A stretch of DNA of 64,000 bases from Paenibacillus silvisoli (GTDB lineage: Bacteria > Bacillota > Bacilli > Paenibacillales > Paenibacillaceae). A model generated the notes under the pieces. The model did no database searches. It was not told the DNA's origin and was given only the letters and a program-made list of their open reading frames with translations. The position numbers were made by a program, and so were the translations under genes. Each line of letters opens with the position of its first letter. Within the stretch, counting starts at the first letter, position 1. The DNA lies in the NCBI RefSeq assembly GCF_030866765.1, contig NZ_CP133017.1, forward strand, positions 1,641,001-1,705,000, in the 5' to 3' direction. Shown one piece after another: positions 36,993 through 45,956 of this stretch.

Positions 36993-37026
36993 GTTGACAT
37001 CAACAGTAGGCAGGACGGTGTTATGC

Positions 37027-37995
37027 ATGCAAGTGGATCAGCCGATTACGGCGGCAGGCGGGAAAACGAAGGCGAAAGCGGCCAATCCGTTCCGGAAGCT
37101 CATGAAGTATCACGCGCTCTGGATATTGGCGCTGCCCGGCATTTTGCTGCTGCTGATCAACAACTATTTGCCGATGTTCGGCATTTTTTTGGCGTTCAAG
37201 AGCTTGAACTTCTCTAAAGGCATCTGGGGCAGCGACTGGGTCGGCTTCGATAACTTTAAGTTCCTGTTCACGACGAACGACATTTGGCGCATTATCGCCA
37301 ATACGGTTTTGTACAACCTTGCTTTTATCGCCATCAATACGGGCCTCTCGGTGCTGCTGGCGCTGCTGCTCAACGAAGTGAAAAACAAGGTGCTCTCGAA
37401 ATTCGTGCAGAGCTCGATGCTGCTGCCGCACTTTATTTCGATGGTCGTCGTGGCGTATCTCGTGTTCGGCTTCCTGAACCCGGATCTCGGTTTTATTAAC
37501 AAATCGATCCTTGAACCGTCGGGCCAGGAAGCGGTTTCCTGGTATATGTCGCCGAAGTACTGGCCGTACATTCTTATTATCGTCAACAGCTGGAAGTCGG
37601 TCGGCTTCGGCTCGATCATCTATCTGGCGACGATTATCGGCATCGACAAGGAATATTACGAGGCGGCGATGATTGACGGAGCCGGGAAGTGGAAACAAAT
37701 GACGAAGATAACAGTTCCGTTTCTGATCCCGATCATGATCATTTTGACGCTGCTGTCGATCGGACGGATTTTCAATGCGGATTTCGGGCTGTTCTACCAA
37801 GTGACGATGAACTCCGGCATGCTGAAAGACGTCACCGAGGTTATAGACACGTACGTGTATAACGCGCTGCTCGTGTCGGGCGACACCGATTTGGCGTCAT
37901 CGGCGGGTCTGCTGCAGTCGGTCATCGGATTTATTTTGGTCGTGTCGGTGAACCTGCTCGTGAAGCGGATCAGCAGCGACAAAGCTTTATTCTAA
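37027..37995 (+). CDS. carbohydrate ABC transporter permease, LplB type
   Basis: About 322 aa, six helices, EAA loop YEAAMIDGAGKWKQMTKITVPF. ATG 37027 is chosen since the promoter -10 lies at 36987-36992, so a start at 36973 could not be transcribed. The N-terminus has a 30-residue polar extension before the first helix. It is coupled to the second permease 11 bp downstream. Confidence 0.92.
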   Translation: MQVDQPITAAGGKTKAKAANPFRKLMKYHALWILALPGILLLLINNYLPMFGIFLAFKSLNFSKGIWGSDWVGFDNFKFLFTTNDIWRIIANTVLYNLAFIAINTGLSVLLALLLNEVKNKVLSKFVQSSMLLPHFISMVVVAYLVFGFLNPDLGFINKSILEPSGQEAVSWYMSPKYWPYILIIVNSWKSVGFGSIIYLATIIGIDKEYYEAAMIDGAGKWKQMTKITVPFLIPIMIILTLLSIGRIFNADFGLFYQVTMNSGMLKDVTEVIDTYVYNALLVSGDTDLASSAGLLQSVIGFILVVSVNLLVKRISSDKALF

Positions 37996-38006
37996 GGTGG
38001 GAGAGC

Positions 38007-38891
38007 ATGAAAAACAGCAATCGGACGAATCCGTTCATCATTTTATTCTTTATCGTCGTCAGTCTGGCGAGCCTGCTTCCGTTCTGGCTCATCCTCATGG
38101 TATCGCTGACGGGGCAAAACGCGCTCGTCAAATACGGCTACAGCTTCTGGCCGAAGGACTTCGACCTCGCCGCGTACCGCTTCCTCTGGCATGACGCGGA
38201 GCCGATTCTTCGGGCTTACGGGGTTTCGATCGTCGTGACGGTCGTCGGCACGATCGTCAGCTTGTTCGTCACTTCGGCGCTCGCTTACACGCTATCGCGC
38301 AGCGAGTTTCCGTTCCGCGGGGCGCTCAGCTTCTACGTGCTGTTCACGATGCTGTTCGGCGGCGGCTTGCTGCCTTGGTATCTCGTGTACACGAAGTTTC
38401 TGCATCTGCAGGACACGCTGCCGGCGCTTATCATTCCCGGCTTGCTCGGCGGCTTTAACGTCTTCATCATGCGGACGTATTTTACGACCAGCATTCCGCC
38501 GTCTCTCGTCGATTCGGCGCAAATCGATGGCGCGAACGAGTACCGGACGTACTTCAGCATCGTGCTTCCGCTGTCGCTTCCCGTGCTGGCAACGATCGGC
38601 TTGTTCGTCATCGTATCGTACTGGAACGACTGGTTTACGAGCTTGGTGTTCATTAGCAACGACAGGCTGTACAACCTGCAGTACTTCCTCTACAACACGC
38701 TGATGAATGCGCAGTACCTGCAGGCGGTCGCGAGCAAAGCGCATATCGATTCGACTTCGGATCGGATTCTGCCGCTGGAGCAGCTGCAAATGGCCATGGC
38801 CATGATCGCGGTGCTGCCTGTGGCGATGGTGTTCCCGTTCCTGCAGAAGTATTTTGTCAAAGGCTTGACGGTTGGCGCAGTGAAAGGCTGA
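38007..38891 (+). CDS. carbohydrate ABC transporter permease, LplC/YtcP type
   Basis: 294 aa, six helices, EAA loop PPSLVDSAQIDGANEYRTYF and C-terminal YFVKGLTVGAVKG. RBS GGTGGGAG. Second membrane half of the importer, no ATPase gene nearby. Confidence 0.93.
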   Translation: MKNSNRTNPFIILFFIVVSLASLLPFWLILMVSLTGQNALVKYGYSFWPKDFDLAAYRFLWHDAEPILRAYGVSIVVTVVGTIVSLFVTSALAYTLSRSEFPFRGALSFYVLFTMLFGGGLLPWYLVYTKFLHLQDTLPALIIPGLLGGFNVFIMRTYFTTSIPPSLVDSAQIDGANEYRTYFSIVLPLSLPVLATIGLFVIVSYWNDWFTSLVFISNDRLYNLQYFLYNTLMNAQYLQAVASKAHIDSTSDRILPLEQLQMAMAMIAVLPVAMVFPFLQKYFVKGLTVGAVKG

Positions 38892-38893
38892 TC

Positions 38894-38910
38894 CCGGCGG
38901 CTTTCGCCGG
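38894..38910 (+). other. short GC hairpin between permease and binding protein
   Basis: CCGGCG (38894-38899) and CGCCGG (38905-38910) with a weak tail. Probably lets the binding-protein mRNA accumulate separately by processing or partial stop; inference. Confidence 0.45.
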
Positions 38911-38960
38911 TTTAGTAGATAGAACTTATACAGAGCATCCATTATGGGAGGTTACTACAC

Positions 38961-40553
38961 ATGAAACGAGTCAAAAAAGGAGCTTTCGCTCTTTCCTCGC
39001 TGCTTGTTGCGCTCTCGCTTGTAACGGCGGGCTGCGGCGGCAACGGCAACAACGAAGGGGCAAACAAACAGCCTGCCAATAACGCGCAAGGCAATGCATC
39101 CGCTGAGAAAACGCTCGATCCGTACGAGGTGGTCATGGTTTACCCGGACGGCAAGCAGAACGATCTCGGCAGCGTGCAGACTGCCATGAACGACTATTTG
39201 AAAACAACCTACCCGGCACTCAACATCTCGGTGAAGCTGAACCCGATCGATTGGAGCGCCTACGCCGATAAAACGAACCTGATGATGTCCTCGGGTCAAA
39301 AATTCGACCTGATCTGGACGGCGAACTGGATGAACTTCGACGCGCAAGTGAACAAAGGCGGCTTGCTGCCGCTTGACGATCTGCTCGCGAAGTACGGTCA
39401 GGATATCGAGGCTGTAGAAGGCCAATTCCACGACGGCGCGAAACGCAGCGGCAAAATCTACGGCGTTCACGTTCATCAAGAGCTTGGCAACCCGCAAGGC
39501 ATTGCGCTCAGCAAAGCGCTGGTCGACAAGTACAACCTGGATCTCAGCGGTCTGAAATCCGGCGAATTCAAGGATCTTACGCCGATCCTGAAGACGATCA
39601 AAGACAATGAGCCGTCCATTACGCCTGCAGTTGGCCCGGCATTTCCGCTGAACGCTTACTACGGCTCGGGCAGCACGGCGAACATCGTCGGTCCTGTAGG
39701 TCTTGACCTGCGCGACACCGATCCGAACAACACGTACAAAATCGTGAACACCTATGAAACGCCGCGTTACATGGAATTGGCCAAGCTGACGCGCGAATGG
39801 TTCAAAGCCGGCTATATCAACAAAGACGCAACGACGCCAGGCATCGACGTATGGAAGAAGTTCCAAGCCGGTACGGCATTTGCGGCGATCGGCAGCGACT
39901 TGGATATTTTGGCAGGCACCGCAATCGGCGAAGCACAGCTCATGCCGAGCAAAACAGGCAGCGTAGGCAGCGACATCGTTCAAGTGCCGCTGAACATCGA
40001 CCGTCTGCAAACGACCAAATTGGCCGCGACGATGCAGGGTATTTCCCAAACGTCGAAGGATCCGGAGCGCGCTATGATGCTGCTGAACCTGTTCTACCGC
40101 GACCAAAAGCTGTTGACGCTGTTCAACTTCGGCGTAGAAGGTACGCACTATGTGCTGAAGGACGGCCAAATCGCGCTGCCAGAAGGCAAATCGCAAGAAA
40201 CCATCGGCTTCTATCACGATGTCATGTGGCAAATCGGCAACCAAATGCTGAACTACACTCGCGTCGGCGAAGATCCGAACAAATACAAGAACTATGAAGA
40301 GTTCAACAAAAAGGTTGCGAACAACCCGTCTCCGATTCTCGGCTTCGTATTCGACTCCGAGCCGGTGAAGAACGAACTGATCGCTATAAGCAAAGTTCAA
40401 AGCACGTTTGATCCGGGCCTGCAGTCCGGCCAGCTTGATCCTGAGGTTGAAGTACCGAAGCTGCTCGAGAAGCTGAAAGCTGCCGGCATTGACAAAATCA
40501 TCGCGGAAGCGCAAAAGCAGCTTGACGCTTGGCGTGCGGAGAACGGCAAGTAA
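38961..40553 (+). CDS. extracellular sugar-binding lipoprotein
   Basis: 530 aa. Signal peptide with lipobox VTAGC, an Asn-rich linker (to about residue 50), then a two-lobed binding domain; the C-terminal section resembles the DUF3502 part of YtcQ-type proteins. GGGAGG upstream. Codon use is more optimised than neighbours, consistent with high expression. Confidence 0.93.
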   Translation: MKRVKKGAFALSSLLVALSLVTAGCGGNGNNEGANKQPANNAQGNASAEKTLDPYEVVMVYPDGKQNDLGSVQTAMNDYLKTTYPALNISVKLNPIDWSAYADKTNLMMSSGQKFDLIWTANWMNFDAQVNKGGLLPLDDLLAKYGQDIEAVEGQFHDGAKRSGKIYGVHVHQELGNPQGIALSKALVDKYNLDLSGLKSGEFKDLTPILKTIKDNEPSITPAVGPAFPLNAYYGSGSTANIVGPVGLDLRDTDPNNTYKIVNTYETPRYMELAKLTREWFKAGYINKDATTPGIDVWKKFQAGTAFAAIGSDLDILAGTAIGEAQLMPSKTGSVGSDIVQVPLNIDRLQTTKLAATMQGISQTSKDPERAMMLLNLFYRDQKLLTLFNFGVEGTHYVLKDGQIALPEGKSQETIGFYHDVMWQIGNQMLNYTRVGEDPNKYKNYEEFNKKVANNPSPILGFVFDSEPVKNELIAISKVQSTFDPGLQSGQLDPEVEVPKLLEKLKAAGIDKIIAEAQKQLDAWRAENGK

Positions 40554-40582
40554 TTAATGCAGAGCAAAGCAGAGCAGGGACA

Positions 40583-40608
40583 GGGGTATAATCCATCGAT
40601 TATACCCC
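40583..40608. other. 10-bp inverted repeat between lipoprotein and thuA-like gene
   Basis: GGGGTATAAT (40583-40592) and ATTATACCCC (40599-40608), loop of six. No T-run follows, so not a standard terminator; it may stabilise the 3' end of the lipoprotein mRNA or be a binding site. Confidence 0.6.
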
Positions 40609-40646
40609 ACCGAAAGTTCGGTTAAAAACAACAGGATGGTGCAATC

Positions 40647-41375
40647 ATGATAAAAGTAACCGTATGGAATGAATATTTGCATGAAATCAACAACCCGGTC
40701 GTAGCCTCGGTCTATCCGGAAGGCATTCACGGCGCGCTGTCCGATGGCCTGGCATGCGAGGATGTTTTCGTGAGAACGGCAACGCTGGCGGAGCCGGAGC
40801 ACGGCTTGACGGAGGAAACGCTGAACGATACCGACGTTCTGATCTGGTGGGGCCATCTGGCGCATGATCAGGTCGATGATGAAATCGTGGAGCGCGTATA
40901 TAAGCGGGTATTGGCAGGCATGGGGCTGATCGTGCTGCATTCCGGCCATGCGTCGAAAATTTTCAGCAAGCTGCTCGGCACGCCGACGGAGCAATTGAAG
41001 TGGCGCGAAGCGGACGAGAAGGAGCGCATCTGGGTTATCGATCCATCCCACCCGATCGCGGCGGGCATCGGCGAATATATCGAGCTTGAGAAGGAAGAGA
41101 TGTACGGCGAGCATTTTCACATCCCGACACCGGACCAGCTTGTGTTCGTTTCCTGGTTCGAAGGCGGCGAAGTGTTCCGCAGCGGCGTGACGTTCAACCG
41201 CGGTCAAGGTAAAATCTTCTACTTCCGTCCGGGACATGAAACGTACCCGACTTATTATAATCCGGAAATTATTCGCGTTATCGCGAACGGCGTCCGCTGG
41301 GCGGCTCCGAGCGCGACGGCTGCGCCGGTGTACGGACATGCGGAGCCGCTGGAGAAGATCGCGGTAAAAGCTTAG
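40647..41375 (+). CDS. ThuA-like domain protein
   Basis: 242 aa, class I glutamine-amidotransferase-like fold of the ThuA family linked to trehalose and other sugar use. The conserved [19 protein letters not shown] and the C-terminal [13 protein letters not shown] stretch ([11 protein letters not shown]) are seen. No signal peptide. It lies 93 bp after the binding protein and probably belongs to the same regulon; catalytic role in the family is not settled. Confidence 0.88.
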   Translation: MIKVTVWNEYLHEINNPVVASVYPEGIHGALSDGLACEDVFVRTATLAEPEHGLTEETLNDTDVLIWWGHLAHDQVDDEIVERVYKRVLAGMGLIVLHSGHASKIFSKLLGTPTEQLKWREADEKERIWVIDPSHPIAAGIGEYIELEKEEMYGEHFHIPTPDQLVFVSWFEGGEVFRSGVTFNRGQGKIFYFRPGHETYPTYYNPEIIRVIANGVRWAAPSATAAPVYGHAEPLEKIAVKA

Positions 41376-41422
41376 TCATTTGGAGAGGGCGGGAGCGCCC
41401 CCATCCGCCACACGCAGTACGC

Positions 41423-41604
41423 TAACGAACTCAGGAGTGCTTATTTGGCCCAAGACGGCTTGATTTTAGGCTAACGAACTCCAGCGACGTTATTTTGCTA
41501 AAATCGGGTGGAATTGGCTCGAAAACGGTGTAATAACGCTTCTGAGATTCGTTAGGTTTATTAAACCAGCGAAATGGCACAAATAAGCGCGCTGCAGTTC
41601 GTTA
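41423..41604. repeat. four-unit palindromic element, copy A (TAACGAACTC type)
   Basis: Four 24-bp units at 41423, 41472 (forward), 41531 and 41581 (reverse). Each begins TAACGAA and ends GnTTATTT when read forward. Start spacings are 49, 59, 50. It lies between thuA and its terminator, so it would be transcribed in the 3' UTR. It fills most of the 410-bp gap. Confidence 0.8.
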
Positions 41605-41611
41605 AAACGCG

Positions 41612-41648
41612 GCCGAGGTCAGGATGGCTCCTGACTTCGGCTGTTTTT
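41612..41648 (+). terminator. terminator downstream of thuA and element A
   Basis: A 13-bp stem (41612-41624 with 41629-41641), TGGC loop and T6 tail. Confidence 0.85.
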
Positions 41649-41689
41649 TGCATTTGAGCAGCTGGAAATTAAAATTCTCATAAATTTGG

Positions 41690-41701
41690 TGAAACGTTTC
41701 A
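41690..41701. promoter_or_regulatory. cre-like / LacI-type operator upstream of phyH-like gene
   Basis: TGAAACGTTTCA is a perfect palindrome that matches the CcpA cre consensus and shares the core GAAACGTTTC with the operator at 45926. Either catabolite repression or the local LacI protein at 45957 may act here. Confidence 0.7.
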
Positions 41702-41788
41702 AATAAAGCTTTTCAGGGCGTGGAGAATTTGTTATTTTAGTTTAGGAAGCGCATTCACACTACAGAAGATCAGATTGGATGGGATGAA

Positions 41789-42619
41789 GTGAGAGTAAGT
41801 GCAGAAGAGCTAGCATCTGGAAAATTGAAGCCGGAGACAGTCAAATTGGCCGTCCAGCTTATTCAAGTCAATGGATATGTGTTGATCGAGGACGTGCTGC
41901 CACGCACGCAAATCGATCAGTTGAACAACAGAATCGGCGATTTCCTGGCAGGATTTATGGCCAAAAATCAATTCAGCCTCGAAGAGGGCTTTCACGATGG
42001 AACGAACCATATCGGCATGCATCTGCCGTTTGAGAAGCCGTTCTGCGAAGAATCGATTATCGCGCATCCGTTCGTAACGGAAATCGTGGATCAAATTTTG
42101 GGCGACGACTGCATGCTCACTTATTTTGCTTCGAACACGTCGATGCCGCTAGGCACGAAGTCGCAGCAGGTTCATGCGGACATGGGCGCGAGATTCGGAG
42201 ACCGCTGCAATGCGAATCTTCCGATTACGCATCTGGTCGTCAACTACCCGCTGGTCGATGTGACGGAAGAGAACGGCCCGATGGAAGTTTGGCCGGGCGG
42301 CACGCACTTGCATCCTGACCGTTACTACAATACGAAAACCGTTGACAAATCCGTGCTGGCCGAGCATATGCTTTCCTTCAAAGCGCTCATGCCGGCGGGT
42401 TCGATCATGATCCGCGACGACCGCATGTGGCACCGCGGCACGCCGAACCGTTCGGATCAGCCTAGACCGAACATCGCGATGATCTACACAGCCGCGCCGA
42501 ATGCCCCGCAAGGCGGCGGTCTCCAAATTCCGCAAGAAACGTACGACAGCTTCTCGGACAAGGCGAAGTCCCTGCTCCGTAAAGAGAAGATCGGGTCCCC
42601 GGTTATCTCGCCATATTAA
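41789..42619 (+). CDS. phytanoyl-CoA dioxygenase (PhyH) family protein
   Basis: 276 aa, Fe(II)/2-oxoglutarate oxygenase fold. Iron ligands are visible in VHADMG (HxD) and the distal WHRGTPN histidine, with Arg following for 2-oxoglutarate. GTG start with GGATGGGATG upstream. Single gene between a cre-like site and a terminator. The substrate is unknown; bacterial members hydroxylate small molecules. Confidence 0.9.
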   Translation: MRVSAEELASGKLKPETVKLAVQLIQVNGYVLIEDVLPRTQIDQLNNRIGDFLAGFMAKNQFSLEEGFHDGTNHIGMHLPFEKPFCEESIIAHPFVTEIVDQILGDDCMLTYFASNTSMPLGTKSQQVHADMGARFGDRCNANLPITHLVVNYPLVDVTEENGPMEVWPGGTHLHPDRYYNTKTVDKSVLAEHMLSFKALMPAGSIMIRDDRMWHRGTPNRSDQPRPNIAMIYTAAPNAPQGGGLQIPQETYDSFSDKAKSLLRKEKIGSPVISPY

Positions 42620-42626
42620 TCTGTTG

Positions 42627-42658
42627 AAAGCACCTGGCCGGTTGGTCGGGTGCTTTTT
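42627..42658 (+). terminator. terminator of phyH-like gene
   Basis: AAAGCACC (42627-42634) pairs with GGTGCTTT (42649-42656) and a T-run. Confidence 0.8.
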
Positions 42659-42664
42659 AATTTT

Positions 42665-42836
42665 GAGGCGAGAGTAGGTTTATCCGACTCTCGGGGGGGA
42701 GACTTTAGCGGTTTTGAGCGTGAGAGTCGGGTTTTTCGATTCTCGGCTTTGCGGCATGTGGAGCGAGAGCGGAATAGCCGCAAATGGAGCGGGAAAGTAG
42801 CTGGTTTGATGGCCTGAGAGCGGAATTCCCCTGAAT
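42665..42836. repeat. degenerate GAGCGNGAGAG repeats
   Basis: Five related segments (42665, 42716, 42761, 42787, 42813) start with GAG(G)CGnGAGAG or a variant; the first two close on themselves with GACTCTCGG or GATTCTCGG and could form hairpins. Spacings are 51, 45, 26 and 26, so this is not the 50-59-50 element. Confidence 0.5.
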
Positions 42837-42845
42837 AGCGCCGAG

Positions 42846-43652
42846 CTACCTGCCGCGCCAGGCGCTCGGCGCGGCGCCGAAGCGCTTCTTGAAGGTGCGG
42901 CTGAAATAGTGGATGCTCTGGAAGCCGCATGCCTGCGATACCTGCTGGATGGACATCCCGGAGTGGAGCAGGTACTGGGATGCAGCCGTGAGGCGGAGCT
43001 CGTTCAAGTAGCCGAACGGGGTTTGGCCGGTGTGCTTTTTGAACAGTCGAACGAGGTAGGACGGGTTGTAGTGGGTAAAGTCGGCGATCGTCTGCAGCGT
43101 AATCGGCTGCGGGAAGACCGACTCCAGGAAACGCAGCACTCCGGTAACGAGCGCTTCGCCTGTCGGATAAGCGGGCGTCTCCCGCGTAACGACGGCAGAT
43201 CTATTTGTAATGAGCACGAGCAGCTTGTGCAGGTCAGCTAGCAGCGCTTCTTGAAAAATCGCCGGCGCCAGCGACGCATCGGCCGCCATCAGCGCGCGAA
43301 CCGCTTCGCAAGCTGCTCGCAGCGCAGGGTAGGGCGCTTGCCGCCAGTCGATCTCGGGCTGCATCGCGTTCCAGCGGTAGATCAGATCGATGCCCGGCAT
43401 CCGGCTGGCGTCCGCTTCGTGAAACTCGACATACCAGTAGCTGAGCCGGTTCGTCCGCTGGACGAGCTGATGCGGCGTATTCGGCAAAATAACGAAGAGG
43501 GCGGTTCCGGCCGCCCGATACGTAACGCCCGACCATTCCAGGTCGGCCTCGCCTTCTATGATACAGAGCAGCTCGCCGTACGGATGAATGCCGCCGGCCC
43601 GGCTGCCGATTCCGCTCTCCGTTGCATGCATTCCATAATTCCGCAGCTTCAC
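42846..43652 (-). CDS. AraC family regulator with cupin sensor
   Basis: About 268 aa. N-terminal cupin-like beta domain (HPYGELLCIIEGEADLEW) binds a ligand, C-terminal AraC HTH pair (FTHYNPSYLVRLFKKHTG, SQACGFQSIHYFSRTFKKRFG). GTG 43652 has GAGGTG six bases upstream and is preferred to GTG 43661. It is divergent from the dehydrogenase genes and likely controls them. Confidence 0.9.
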   Translation of the reverse strand: MKLRNYGMHATESGIGSRAGGIHPYGELLCIIEGEADLEWSGVTYRAAGTALFVILPNTPHQLVQRTNRLSYWYVEFHEADASRMPGIDLIYRWNAMQPEIDWRQAPYPALRAACEAVRALMAADASLAPAIFQEALLADLHKLLVLITNRSAVVTRETPAYPTGEALVTGVLRFLESVFPQPITLQTIADFTHYNPSYLVRLFKKHTGQTPFGYLNELRLTAASQYLLHSGMSIQQVSQACGFQSIHYFSRTFKKRFGAAPSAWRGR

Positions 43653-43839
43653 GCCGAACACCTCGCCAGGAAGATGTCAATGATGTGCAAATCATAGCAT
43701 GCGATGCCTTGGCCGTAAACGGACGATTTCGCGCATCATCAACACCCCGTGCAAAGACGGCACCAACGGAACCGCTTATCCTAAGAAGTAGCAAGGCCAG
43801 CCCTGCTTGGGGCTGCGCCGCCACAAGGAGATGAAGCGC

Positions 43840-44790
43840 GTGAAAGCCGTCCAAATTACCGGCGTGAACCAATTTGAAATCGTTGAGGTACCCGTGCCTC
43901 AAATTAAAGACGACCAATTGCTCGTCCGCATTAATCTAGTGTCCACTTGCCCCCGGTGGGACCTGAACATGATGGGCGGCAAGGATATGTTCAACTTGAC
44001 CCGCCAGCCCGATTATCCGCTGCCGCCGGGCTTTCCCGGTCATGAGGCGGTCGGCGTCGTGGAAGCGGTCGGCGCGAGCGTGCAGGGCTTCGCGACAGGC
44101 GACCGGGTCGTCGCGTTAGAGCACGTTTCCCCGGGCTACGGCGCATATGCACAGTTCATGGCTTACCGCGAGAACGATCTGCTCAAGCTGCCCGATCACA
44201 TCTCCGACAAGAAAGCCGTTTCGTCGGAGCTGCTCAAATGCGTCATGTACGGCCTCGATCAGTTCGGCAGCATGCAGGGCAAAACGATGCTGATCGCCGG
44301 CCTCGGACCGGCGGGCATTTTGGCGCTCCAGCTCGCCTCGCTGTGGGGGGCGAAGGTGACGGCGATCGACGTCAGCCGGGAGCGCGTCGATTTCGTGAAC
44401 GGCCTCAGCCTAAATGCCGAAGCCGTCCATGCCGATGACCTTGGCGCAGAGCGCAGGTTCGATCTCGGCTACGATTGCGTGGGCTATGCCGCTTCCGTGC
44501 AAAACGTGCTCAACCGTACCGACGAGCATGTCGTCATCTTCGGCGTGCTGCGCGGCAGCGTGACCTATCCGGAGTCGTACTGGTTCAAAGGCACGCGCTT
44601 AGAGTCGTACCGCTATCACCCTGTGATGAAGCGGGACCGCCTGCTGCTGCTGGACGCGCTCGGCCGTCCCGCGTTCAATACCGAATGCCTGCAGACGGAA
44701 CAGCTGTCGTTCCGGGATTACGCGCGCGGCGTAGAGCTGCTGAAGGCGCAGCAAGCGATCAAAATATGCTTTAATCCACAGGATCTCTAG
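43840..44790 (+). CDS. MDR zinc-type alcohol/sugar dehydrogenase
   Basis: About 316 aa. GroES-like N-domain with FPGHEAVG; Rossmann motif GLGPAGILALQLA. The four structural-zinc cysteines are absent, and catalytic ligand Cys is in STCPRWD. GTG 43840 lies nine bases from AAGGAG; ATG 43831 abuts it. Twenty-two bp before a second MDR gene. Confidence 0.85.
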   Translation: MKAVQITGVNQFEIVEVPVPQIKDDQLLVRINLVSTCPRWDLNMMGGKDMFNLTRQPDYPLPPGFPGHEAVGVVEAVGASVQGFATGDRVVALEHVSPGYGAYAQFMAYRENDLLKLPDHISDKKAVSSELLKCVMYGLDQFGSMQGKTMLIAGLGPAGILALQLASLWGAKVTAIDVSRERVDFVNGLSLNAEAVHADDLGAERRFDLGYDCVGYAASVQNVLNRTDEHVVIFGVLRGSVTYPESYWFKGTRLESYRYHPVMKRDRLLLLDALGRPAFNTECLQTEQLSFRDYARGVELLKAQQAIKICFNPQDL

Positions 44791-44811
44791 CCGATAAGGA
44801 GGCGCCAAATC

Positions 44812-45819
44812 ATGAAAGCACAGGCAGTCGTATTCGAAACGAAGGAAGCCGTCACCGTGCGCAGCGTCGAGGTTCCCGAGCCCGGGGAGCGGGACGTCGT
44901 CATTGAGGTCGACTATTCCTGGATCAGCATCGGAACGGAATCGTCATTCTTCCGCGGCGAAAGAATCGCAGGAGAAACGCCGTACAAGGAAGGCGGCCCG
45001 TGGCCCTTCCCGCATGTGCCAGGATATCAGAAGGTGGGACGCGTAATCCGCACAGGCGCGGCCGTCGCGCACGTCCAAACGGGCGACCGCGTATTCGCTT
45101 CGATCAGCAAGGTGAACGGCATGTACTTTGACTTCGGCGGTCATATCAACCCGGCCGTGACCGATAGCTCCCAGGTGTGGAAGCTGCCGGAGGACGGACC
45201 GGACCCGATCGCCTATGCAGGCGCCGTGCTGACGCAGGTTGGCTACAACTGCGGCATGCGCGCGCCGATATCCAAAGGCGACATTGCCGTCGTCATCGGC
45301 GACGGGCTCGTCGGCCAATGGTCGGCGCAGACGCTGGCCCATCGCGGAGCGGAGGTGTTTCTGCTCGGCCACCGGGAGGATCGGCTCAAGCTTGCGGCGG
45401 CCGGCGGCTATGCGACTCCGGTCAACGGCCATGGCATCGACTCCGCGCGGCTCCTCGGCCAACGCGCGAACCGGCAGCTGGCGGTCGTCGTCGACACCGT
45501 CGGCAGCCTTGAAACGTTCCGGAAGCTGCAGCCGCTCATGAAGCACGACAGCCACCTCGTGTCGGCGGGCTACCTAGGCGAATCGGGGCTGATCGACATC
45601 CAAGCGCTGCGCGGACAGGAAATAACGCTGCATACCCCATCCGGCTGGACGGCGGAGCGGATGACGGCGACGATCGCGGCGATCCGGGAAGGCTGGCTGT
45701 CGACCGTGCCGCTCATTACGCACCGGTTTCCGGCGGCCGAAGCTGCCGCAGCGTGGGAGGTTATTACTTCCAAACCTAGTCCATGTTTGGGTGTTGTTTT
45801 GGATTGGAGAGCGCCGTAA
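44812..45819 (+). CDS. MDR family zinc-binding dehydrogenase
   Basis: 335 aa, GroES-like domain then Rossmann motif IGDGLVGQWSAQ. No structural-zinc cysteine cluster; resembles sorbitol/bacteriochlorophyllide-type MDR members. AAGGAGG upstream. The pair with the preceding gene suggests oxidation of a sugar or polyol, regulated by the divergent AraC protein. Confidence 0.87.
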   Translation: MKAQAVVFETKEAVTVRSVEVPEPGERDVVIEVDYSWISIGTESSFFRGERIAGETPYKEGGPWPFPHVPGYQKVGRVIRTGAAVAHVQTGDRVFASISKVNGMYFDFGGHINPAVTDSSQVWKLPEDGPDPIAYAGAVLTQVGYNCGMRAPISKGDIAVVIGDGLVGQWSAQTLAHRGAEVFLLGHREDRLKLAAAGGYATPVNGHGIDSARLLGQRANRQLAVVVDTVGSLETFRKLQPLMKHDSHLVSAGYLGESGLIDIQALRGQEITLHTPSGWTAERMTATIAAIREGWLSTVPLITHRFPAAEAAAAWEVITSKPSPCLGVVLDWRAP

Positions 45820-45825
45820 CGAACC

Positions 45826-45866
45826 GAAAGCTCCCTTCTCAAAAGGCCGGAAAAGGGGGCTTTTGT
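45826..45866 (+). terminator. terminator of the dehydrogenase pair
   Basis: AAAGCTCCC and GGGGGCTTTT arms around a loop of about 15 bases with a short T-run. Confidence 0.6.
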
Positions 45867-45880
45867 TTAATTATTTCATC

Positions 45881-45937
45881 TTGCAAGCGCTATCATTTTG
45901 CTCTATACTGAGTCCAAGATCAAGCCGAAACGTTTCG
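45881..45937 (+). promoter_or_regulatory. promoter and operator of lacI-type gene
   Basis: TTGCAA (45881-45886), 17 bp, TATACT (45904-45909), then the palindrome CGAAACGTTTCG at 45926-45937 just downstream of the expected start. This is a repressor-blocking position and implies autoregulation. Confidence 0.75.
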
Positions 45938-45956
45938 ATAACGAGGATGTGCGAGA

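Noticed and set aside
36973..37026. Longer N-terminus of the permease from an ATG-like start at 36973
   Set aside because: The -10 at 36987-36992 lies inside it, so it would not be on the transcript.
38955..40514. 519-codon minus-strand frame
   Set aside because: Antisense to a clear lipoprotein gene; no domain and no ribosome site.
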